Positions 1-7,598 of a stretch of DNA of 11,466 nt are shown piece by piece; within the stretch, counting starts at the first letter, position 1, and every line of letters begins with the position of its first letter. The notes under the pieces were generated by a model. It saw nothing but the letters and a program-made list of their open reading frames with translations. It made no database searches and was not told the DNA's origin. A program made the translations under genes and the position numbers. Origin of the DNA: Archangium sp. (GTDB lineage: Bacteria > Myxococcota > Myxococcia > Myxococcales > Myxococcaceae); assembly GCA_016793585.1 (NCBI GenBank), contig JAEUJR010001150.1, positions 1 to 11,466 of the forward strand, written 5' to 3'.

Positions 1-1597
<1,597 letters not shown>

Positions 1598-1608
<11 letters not shown>

Positions 1609-1966
1609 AGGGTGTGCCCGATGTCTTGGAGCGCCCGCGCCGCTCGCGTGGGCCGCCGTCAACGGCGAGGCGACGCACACGTTCGTTCATGACGTGCACT
1701 TCACCGTGCACGCGACGCGCTGCGCGTGCGGCCAGCCCTTCGTCGTCGTCTTCACCGAGCGCGTGAGCTTTCACGACGACAGCGACACGCAGGTCGAGCT
1801 CGCCGTCTGGGTGTCACCTGAAGAGCTGAGCCAACTGAAAGCAGCGCCCGACGCCCTGACGCCGACGCTCACCCGCCTTGCGCAGGGCCGGCGCTTTCTC
1901 GTGAAGAGCACGGGCGTGGAGCCCCGCTGGGTCGATGGCGGCTTCGCCATCGGTCCGCACGGCTGA
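1598..1966 (+). CDS. Small zinc-ribbon-like hypothetical protein
   Basis: A 122-codon frame beginning at TTG 1598, overlapping the end of the FG-GAP gene by 11 bases, and ending at TGA 1964-1966. It has a CxxC pair at residues 6 and 9 and a CxC pair at 42 and 44 (RCACGQPF), which is what a small zinc ribbon or treble-clef-like metal site would look like. The rest, FVVVFTERVSF then a charged helix (VSPEELSQL), resembles a compact globular protein. TTG is the only ordinary start codon seen that keeps the first CxxC; no convincing Shine-Dalgarno precedes it, so the start is uncertain. I do not recognise a named family and assign no function. The overlap suggests co-translation with the upstream gene. 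It converges with the next gene, leaving three bases between the two stop codons. Confidence 0.6.
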
Positions 1967-1969
1967 CCG

Positions 1970-4678
1970 TCAGGGCCCGTACTCCCAGGTCTGCGAGTTG
2001 CGGGCCTGGCCGTTGGCGCCGCCGAACATCACGACGCGGCCACGGTTCGAGTCGTACGCCATCGCGTGCTGCCGTCGCAGCGTCGGCTTCGTGCCCGTCG
2101 TCGCGACCTGCACCCAGGGAGACGTGCCGCTCCACTCGTACGTCTCGTCGTAATAGGTGGTCGCGCCGGTGAGCGTGAGCGAGCCACCGAACATCACCGT
2201 TCGCCCGCGCCGCGAGTCGAAGGCCATCGCGACGAACTCACGTGGAGGGCCGGAGCCGACGGGCCCCTGAGAGACCCACGTGGTGCCGTCCCATTCCCAT
2301 GTCGCCGTCTGGTACGTGGCGGTGCCTCCACCGCCGCCGAAGAGCAGCACGCGGTTGCGCGTCGAGTCGAACGCCATCGCGTGGCCCCGATAGCCCGGTG
2401 GCGTCGTTCCCGTCAGCGCGACCTGCGTCCACGCGCCGCCGTTCCACTCCCACGTGTCGCTGAGCGCGAAGCCGAGGTTGCTGCCGCCGAAGAGCACCAC
2501 CCGCTGCCTGAGCGAGTCGTAGGCCATCGCGTGCTCGACGCGGGTCGGGGGCCGGGTGCCCGTCGTCGCGAGCTCGACCCAGGTGGTGCCGGTGAAGATC
2601 CACGTGTCTTGCAGCTCGCCGTTCGAGTTCACGCCGCCGAACATGACGACGCGCGAGCGCTGCGCATCGAAGGCCATCGCGTGACGTTCGCGATTGGGCG
2701 GAGACACGGTGGGGAACACCTGCGTCCACGTGGTGCCGTCGTACTCCCAGGTGTCCGAGAGCCGGCCGACGCCGTCGAAGCCGCCGAAGAGCACCACGCG
2801 CTGACGAGCGGAGTCGTAGGCCATCGCGTGCCCCGCGCGCGGGCTCGGCCGGTTCGAACCGCTCCCCGAGGCCGTCTGACGCCACACCACGCATGCGCCC
2901 ATGACACAGCCGTTGGGGCACGCCTCGTTCATCATCGAGTACACGCAGGCGTTGGCCGGGCACGTCGCGGGGGTCGAAGGCACCACCCGGCTCGTGGCCG
3001 TCGTGCAGCTGGGTGCAGGCGGCGTGCGACAGGTGACACCGCCACACGTGCAGCTGACGCCGTTGCCCGCGAAGCCGACCGGGCACGTGCAGGTGCGGCT
3101 GCCCACGGTGTTCGCGCAGGTCGCGTTCGGGTCGCAGCCGCCGTTGCCGGTGAGGCACTCGTCGACGTCGACGCAGCTGACTCCGTCGCCCGTGTAGCCG
3201 CTGGCGCAGGCGCAGCTTCGTGAGCCCGGCGTGTTGGTGCAGACGCCCGCCGGGGCCGCCGCGCAGCCGCCGTTGTTCGTCGCGCACTCGTCGGTGTCGG
3301 TGCACGTGGTGCCGGTTCCGGTGAAGCCCGTCGCGCAGGCGCAGGTTCGCGAGCCGGGCGTGTTCGTGCAGACCCCGCCAGGCACGGCGCAGCCGCCGTT
3401 GTTCACGAGGCACTCGTCGATGTCGGTGCACGACAGCCCGTTGCCCGAGTAGCCCGTGTTGCACGTGCACGTGCGGGAGCCAGGCGTGTTGAGGCACGTC
3501 GCCGCCGCGGCGCAGCCGCCGTTGCCGGTCGCGCACTCGTCGACGTCGGTACACACCATGCCGTTGCCCGTGTAGCCGCTCGCGCACGCGCACGTTCTCG
3601 AGCCCGGCGTGTTGGTGCAGACCCCGCCTGGCGCCGCGGCGCAGCCGCCGTTGTTCGTCGCGCACTCGTCGACGTCGGTGCAGGTGACGCCGTCTCCGGT
3701 GAAGCCCGAGTTGCACGCGCAGGTGCGGGAGCCGACCGTGTTGGTGCACGTCGCGTTCGCGCTGCAGCCACCGTTGCCGGTGAGGCACTCGTTGACGTCG
3801 ACGCACGCCGAGCCACTCCGCACGTAGCCGGAGGCGCACGTGAAGCTGCAGGTCGACGCCGCGCACGTCGCGGTTCCATTCGCCGGCTGAGCGCAGGCCG
3901 TGCACGAGGTGCCGCACGACGTCGTCGCCGTGTCAGAGACGCACTGCTGGCCGCACGCGTGTTGTCCCGACGGGCATTGGCACGTTCCCGAGTTGCAGGT
4001 CGCGCCCATGGGGCAGTCGGCGATGAGACGGCAGCCCGCCATGCAGCGACGGCTGATGGGGTCGCAGAAGAAGCCCGGGCCGCAGCCAGGCCCCGTCGTG
4101 CAGTCGAGCGGCAGCACCTGACAGGTTCCACGATTGCAGACCTCGCCCTGGCCACACGCGCGCCCACAGCCGCCGCAGTGCTCGAGGCTCGAGAGCGGGT
4201 CGACGCACATGCTGGAGCACTCGACGAGCGTGCCGGCACAGGTCGCCGAGCCACCTGCTGCGGCGCCACCAGCCGTCGCAGTTCCACCAGCCGTCGCCGT
4301 TCCACCAGCCGTCGCTGTTCCGCCAGCCGTCGCTGTTCCGCCAGCCGTCGCCGTTCCGCCAGCCGTCGCCGTTCCGCCAGCGATGGCGGAGCCGCCGGCA
4401 CTGCCTCCCGCCGCCGAGCCTCCGGCCGTCACGAACCCACCACCCGTCGGGTTGAAGCCGCTGCAGACGCCGAGCGAGCACGTGCTGCCGAGCTGACAGG
4501 GCGCGCACGCTGACCCGCCGCGGCCACAAGCGGTCTCGGTGACACCGGCCTGACACTGGCCTGCCTGGCAACACCCCGAGCAGTTGGCCGGGCCACACTC
4601 CTGCGTCTGAGCGGGAGGTGTACACGCCGCGCTCGCGAGGAGCACGACGACGAGAGTGGTTCGAACGAAGAGCGTCAT
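1970..4678 (-). CDS. Exported EGF-like/Kelch-repeat protein, probable lipoprotein
   Basis: 902 residues from ATG 4678. Residues 1-18 form a signal peptide (MTLFVRTT, then VVVLLASAA) followed by Cys19, a plausible though non-canonical lipobox. Domains in order: a Cys-rich head (19-80); a Gly/Ala/Thr linker (~85-145) with six identical AGGTAT units; Cys-rich modules (145-290); six Ca-binding EGF-like modules (~293-545), each with D-V/I/T-D/N-EC...NGGC...C-NT-GSR-C-C...G-GTG/GDG...C; another Cys-rich stretch; then six Kelch repeats (~598-902) with the signature HAMAYDS..R.RVV.FGG...DTWE, enough for a six-bladed propeller. Start choice: GAGG at 4700-4697 is well spaced for GTG 4687, so 4687 (or GTG 4708) is an alternative; the signal peptide is kept in all cases. 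It lies 50 bp downstream of the kinase on the same strand, so co-transcription is likely. Role inferred: envelope or surface adhesion/sensing. The fold calls are strong; the function is unknown. Confidence 0.9.
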   Translation of the reverse strand: MTLFVRTTLVVVLLASAACTPPAQTQECGPANCSGCCQAGQCQAGVTETACGRGGSACAPCQLGSTCSLGVCSGFNPTGGGFVTAGGSAAGGSAGGSAIAGGTATAGGTATAGGTATAGGTATAGGTATAGGTATAGGAAAGGSATCAGTLVECSSMCVDPLSSLEHCGGCGRACGQGEVCNRGTCQVLPLDCTTGPGCGPGFFCDPISRRCMAGCRLIADCPMGATCNSGTCQCPSGQHACGQQCVSDTATTSCGTSCTACAQPANGTATCAASTCSFTCASGYVRSGSACVDVNECLTGNGGCSANATCTNTVGSRTCACNSGFTGDGVTCTDVDECATNNGGCAAAPGGVCTNTPGSRTCACASGYTGNGMVCTDVDECATGNGGCAAAATCLNTPGSRTCTCNTGYSGNGLSCTDIDECLVNNGGCAVPGGVCTNTPGSRTCACATGFTGTGTTCTDTDECATNNGGCAAAPAGVCTNTPGSRSCACASGYTGDGVSCVDVDECLTGNGGCDPNATCANTVGSRTCTCPVGFAGNGVSCTCGGVTCRTPPAPSCTTATSRVVPSTPATCPANACVYSMMNEACPNGCVMGACVVWRQTASGSGSNRPSPRAGHAMAYDSARQRVVLFGGFDGVGRLSDTWEYDGTTWTQVFPTVSPPNRERHAMAFDAQRSRVVMFGGVNSNGELQDTWIFTGTTWVELATTGTRPPTRVEHAMAYDSLRQRVVLFGGSNLGFALSDTWEWNGGAWTQVALTGTTPPGYRGHAMAFDSTRNRVLLFGGGGGTATYQTATWEWDGTTWVSQGPVGSGPPREFVAMAFDSRRGRTVMFGGSLTLTGATTYYDETYEWSGTSPWVQVATTGTKPTLRRQHAMAYDSNRGRVVMFGGANGQARNSQTWEYGP
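2000..2885 (-). repeat. Six Kelch-repeat coding units
   Basis: Six diverged units of roughly 50 codons, each with (P)-R-x-x-HAMA(Y/F)D-S-x-R-x-RVV-(L/M)-FGG and most followed by DTWE(W/Y) and a TW.Q or TWV segment. One unit (near 2230) has lost the His before AMAFDS. On the plus strand the units show as recurring 'gccatcgcgtg' blocks about 140-170 bp apart. Confidence 0.85.
3045..3805 (-). repeat. Six tandem EGF-like coding units (~123-129 bp each)
   Basis: Six consecutive cysteine modules starting DVNEC, DVDEC, DVDEC, DIDEC, DTDEC and DVDEC, each with six cysteines and the NGGC and NT(P/V)GSR signatures. The D-x-(D/N)-E start is the calcium-binding EGF consensus. Units 2, 4 and 5 carry a two-residue insertion (GGV or AGV before CTNTPGSR) that units 1, 3 and 6 lack, suggesting duplication of an alternating pair followed by drift. 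Confidence 0.85.
4266..4373. repeat. 18-bp minisatellite, six units, in the Gly/Ala/Thr linker
   Basis: Six 18-base units on the plus strand of the form CC(A/G)CCAGCCGTCGC(A/C/T)GTT, at 4266, 4284, 4302, 4320, 4338 and 4356, followed by a decayed unit at 4374. Units differ only at two synonymous positions. On the minus strand each encodes AGGTAT-type hexapeptides of the linker. Copy-number change would lengthen or shorten the linker in steps of six residues without a frameshift. Confidence 0.92.
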
Positions 4679-4728
4679 CACGCTCACGTTACGACACCTC
4701 GTCGCCACCCTCTGTGCAGGTTCGTCGA

Positions 4729-6465
4729 CTACAGGCGCAGCTTCTTCGTCGTCACCTGCCCGGCCTTGATCTCGACCTCGATGGAGCTGTCGAGCCCCGT
4801 GTCGGGGTTCTTCAGCTTGAGCACGTGCGTCCCCACTGGCAGCGGCTCGTCGATGAGCGGGGTGTCACCCAGCTTGCGGGCCCCGAGGAACACGCTCGTC
4901 CACGGGGTCGTCTTGAGGGTGAGCTTGCCCATCGCTTTGGGCTTCGCGGGCTGTGGCTTGTCGACGGGCTTCTCGACGACGACGGGGGGCGCGACAGGCA
5001 CGGGCGCCAGGGCCAGCTCGAGGTTGAAACGTTCTCCCGGCTTCGGCAGCGGCACCATTCGCGTCGCGGGAAGGAACCCCTCGAGCGTCGCCTCGAGCTT
5101 GTGTTCACCGGGCGACAACGAATCGAGCGTCACGGGCGCCGTGCCGACGCTGGCGCCATCGACGCTGATGGTGGCGCCGGGCGGCGAGCTGCTGACGACG
5201 AGCACCGGCGGCGCGAGCGGCGCCTTCACCTCGGCCACCGTCGGCACGGCCTTCATCACCACTTCGGGGGTGCGCTCGCGCGACGACAGCACGCCGATGG
5301 TGACGCCCGCGATGACGATGGCGCCGAGCAGCCCGCCGATGACGATGGGCGCCAGCGACCGCTTGCCCGAAGCCCGCTGGGCCTCGGCCTTGCTCTTCGA
5401 GGTGATGGCCGAGGTGGTGGCCGTACGCGCGAGCCGCTGCACGTTCGCGACGCCGTTCGGCGTCATCTCGGCCCGCATCGCGGCTTCGATCATCTGCCGG
5501 CGATCGTGAATTCGTCTCGCGAAGAGCGCGCGCAGGTAGTCGGCGACGTCGCTCGTGGTGACGACGAAGCCCCCCTTCGCGAGCCAGCCCTCGAGCGCGT
5601 CTTGCAGCTCGCGCGCGCTCTGGTAGCGCTCCTCTTTCCGGCCGGCCATGGCCTTCAAGATGATCTGCTCCATCGCCGGGTCGACGTCGGGGCGGCGCTC
5701 GCTCGGCCGAGGCATGGTGCCGTGCGCGATGGCGCCGAGCACCTGCGTGTCTTCGATGCCGGGGAAGAGCCGCGAGCGGGTGATCAGCTCGAACAACACG
5801 ATGCCGAGCGCGAAGACGTCACTGCGCGCGTCGATCTGCTCTCCACGCGCCTGCTCGGGCGACATGTAGCCGAGCTTGCCCTTCAGCTTGCCCGAGCTCG
5901 TCTGCTGACTGGCGAGCTTGGCGACGCCGAAGTCGAGCACCTTGATGCCGCCGTCGAACGTCGCGAACAGGTTCTGCGGCGAGATGTCGCGATGCACGAT
6001 GCCGATGGGGCGGCCGTCGACTCCGACCCGGGTGTGTGCGTAGTGCAGGCCATCGGCAGCCCAGGCGATCATGCGCGCGGCGAAGTGATCGAGCAGGGGC
6101 AGCTGGTGCTTCACGCCCATGCGCCGCACCACCGACAGGTTCTCGCCGTCGAGGTACTCCATCACCAGGTACAGCGAGTTCGCGTCTTCGCCGAGATCGA
6201 AGATCTGCACGACGTGCGGGTGGTTGAGCTGCGCCGCCAGCCGCGCCTCGGTGAGGAACATCTCGACGTGCTCGGGGTCGCTCTCGAGCGCGTCGATCAT
6301 TCGTTTGATGACGACCAGCCGCTCGAAGCCCTTGAGCCCCGACTGTCGCGCCAGCCAGATCTCGGCCATGCCTCCCTGGGCGATGGGCGTCATCAGCAGG
6401 TAGGAGCCGACCGTGGTGCCGGGCTCCCACCCGCCGCGTCCGGCCTGAAAGGGCTGCGGGGACAC
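4729..6465 (-). CDS. Membrane-anchored Hanks-type Ser/Thr protein kinase with two C-terminal PEGA-type domains
   Basis: 578 residues from GTG 6465. The kinase domain spans ~20-295: glycine loop AQGGMAEIW (29-37, first Gly replaced by Ala), ATP lysine K54 (VVIK), alpha-C glutamate E73, catalytic HRD at 158-160 with N165, DFG at 178-180, and GYMSPEQARG at 199-208. All key residues are present, so it should be an active RD kinase. A juxtamembrane linker leads to one transmembrane helix (~371-394, LAPIVIGG...GVTIGVL). Outside are two PEGA-like modules: 421-486 (SSSPPGATISVDG, SPGEHKLEATLEGF) and 513-578 (PVGTHVLKLKNP). The Pro-rich spacer between them (487-512) suggests an extended stalk. No upstream in-frame ATG/GTG exists before a stop at ~6499, and no Shine-Dalgarno is visible, so translation may be leaderless. 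It is divergent from the TPR-like gene and 50 bp upstream of the EGF/Kelch gene. The signal it senses is unknown. Confidence 0.95.
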   Translation of the reverse strand: MSPQPFQAGRGGWEPGTTVGSYLLMTPIAQGGMAEIWLARQSGLKGFERLVVIKRMIDALESDPEHVEMFLTEARLAAQLNHPHVVQIFDLGEDANSLYLVMEYLDGENLSVVRRMGVKHQLPLLDHFAARMIAWAADGLHYAHTRVGVDGRPIGIVHRDISPQNLFATFDGGIKVLDFGVAKLASQQTSSGKLKGKLGYMSPEQARGEQIDARSDVFALGIVLFELITRSRLFPGIEDTQVLGAIAHGTMPRPSERRPDVDPAMEQIILKAMAGRKEERYQSARELQDALEGWLAKGGFVVTTSDVADYLRALFARRIHDRRQMIEAAMRAEMTPNGVANVQRLARTATTSAITSKSKAEAQRASGKRSLAPIVIGGLLGAIVIAGVTIGVLSSRERTPEVVMKAVPTVAEVKAPLAPPVLVVSSSPPGATISVDGASVGTAPVTLDSLSPGEHKLEATLEGFLPATRMVPLPKPGERFNLELALAPVPVAPPVVVEKPVDKPQPAKPKAMGKLTLKTTPWTSVFLGARKLGDTPLIDEPLPVGTHVLKLKNPDTGLDSSIEVEIKAGQVTTKKLRL

Positions 6466-6548
6466 TGTGGGTGAGTGTGGTGTCGGCCACTTGATCAGTC
6501 AAACGATCATCCAGTGTCAGCGCAGAATTCCTCTACACTGCCCGGCCA
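6466..6548. promoter_or_regulatory. Divergent promoter region between kinase and TPR-like gene
   Basis: 83 bases separate two divergent start codons. Minus strand: TTGACT (6502-6497), 17-base spacer, CACACT (6479-6474), which would place a transcript start near 6467, about two bases before GTG 6465. Plus strand: a -10-like TACACT (6534-6539) ends nine bases before ATG 6549, with no clear -35. Neither gene has a Shine-Dalgarno sequence here, so both may be leaderless. GATCA occurs at 6493-6497 (within TGATCA) and again at 6505-6509, a possible operator overlapping the minus-strand -35. All of this is pattern reading, with no experimental support. Confidence 0.4.
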
Positions 6549-7598
6549 ATGCGCATGCTCGTGGGGAGCGTGGTGCTGCTGGCCGCCGTCGTCGCCGCCG
6601 CACCGAATCCGAAGATCCGCGAAGGGCGGAAGCTGCTCGAAGACCTCGAGCTCGAGAAGGCTGCGCGAACGCTCGCCGCGGCCGAAGCGACGCCGGGCAA
6701 CGACCGCGCTCAGGTGCTCGAGCTGCTCGAGCTGCAGGGCATCGTGTTCGGCACGATGAACAAGGAGCCGAAGGCCCGTGATGCGTTTCGAGCACTCCTC
6801 ACGTTGAACCCCGAGTTCAAGCTGTCGGGCGACCACCCGCCTCGCGTGCGCACGCCGTTCTACGAAGCCAAAGACTGGGTCGCCGAGAACGCGCCGCTGC
6901 AGCTCGAGCCGGGAGCGACGACGGGGCTGAAGGTGACGAGCCTCAACGTGCTCGTGAAGAAAGACACGCTGCGCCTGGTGAAGAAGGCGCGCTTCGTGCT
7001 GACCGAAGGGCCCGAGCCGCTCTCGCGTGAAGTGCCCATCGACGCAGGCGTCGCGAAGGCTCCGCTCGAGGCCACGAAGGTCGTCTGGCGCGTCGAGCTG
7101 CTCGGCAAACGCGACGAGGTGCTGCTCGAGTTGGGCCCCTTCACCCACGAAGGAACCGACAAGACCCCAACGCCAGTCGCGACCCTCCAACCGACCTCGG
7201 TCGAGCCCACCGTCGTCACCGCCGAGCCGAAGACGTCAGCGCCGAAGGCGACGGGGAGCTGGCTCCGCCCGGCCAGTTATGCGGTGGGTGGCGCAGGCGT
7301 CGTCGCCATCGGCCTCGGCGTCGCGTTCGGCGTGCTCTCGAGTGGCGCGCGCGCGAGAGTGACGGGCGCGGTCACCAACGAGGCGGGGCTCGTCACGGGC
7401 ATCTCGCAGCGTGAAGCCGCTGCCGCCGAGGCGCAGGCGCGCTCGCAGGGCACCATCGCCAATGTGATGTTCGGCGTCGGCGGCGCGCTCGTGGTCACAG
7501 GAGCAGTGCTGTTCTTCGTCGGAGCGCCGGCCTCGCCCGCCCAGGTCTCCGTCGGGGTCTCGCCGACGGGCGTCGCGATCTCTGGAGTCTTTCCATGA
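6549..7598 (+). CDS. Exported TPR-like protein with two C-terminal hydrophobic segments
   Basis: 349 residues from ATG 6549 (ATG 6555 is a possible alternative). A short signal peptide (MRMLVGSVVLLAAVVAAA, cleavage around residue 18) precedes a helical region (~20-95: KIREGRKLLEDLELEKAARTL, then a second helix pair ending DAFRALLTLNPEF), which looks like one or two TPR-type repeats. A beta-rich middle region (~115-200) is followed by a Pro/Thr spacer and two hydrophobic segments (~243-264 and ~302-325) flanking a charged hairpin (ISQREAAAAEAQARSQ). It is divergent from the PEGA kinase and overlaps the next gene by four bases (ATGA). Location is most likely inner membrane or periplasm. A role as partner of the kinase is inferred from position only; no catalytic motif is seen. 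Confidence 0.8.
   Translation: MRMLVGSVVLLAAVVAAAPNPKIREGRKLLEDLELEKAARTLAAAEATPGNDRAQVLELLELQGIVFGTMNKEPKARDAFRALLTLNPEFKLSGDHPPRVRTPFYEAKDWVAENAPLQLEPGATTGLKVTSLNVLVKKDTLRLVKKARFVLTEGPEPLSREVPIDAGVAKAPLEATKVVWRVELLGKRDEVLLELGPFTHEGTDKTPTPVATLQPTSVEPTVVTAEPKTSAPKATGSWLRPASYAVGGAGVVAIGLGVAFGVLSSGARARVTGAVTNEAGLVTGISQREAAAAEAQARSQGTIANVMFGVGGALVVTGAVLFFVGAPASPAQVSVGVSPTGVAISGVFP

Noticed and set aside
2066..3917. Long frames of 385 (plus) and 559 (minus) codons across the EGF/Kelch gene
   Set aside because: Both are Arg-rich low-complexity translations of other frames of a repeat-rich gene; the EGF and Kelch signatures exist only in the frame of 1970-4678.
4266..4373. CRISPR-like array
   Set aside because: The 18-bp units are contiguous with no spacers and lie inside a coding frame.
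4618..6474. Long plus-strand frame of 618 codons opposite the kinase
   Set aside because: It mirrors the kinase gene in high-GC DNA, is rich in Arg/Gly/His, and shows no domain. The minus strand carries intact kinase motifs.
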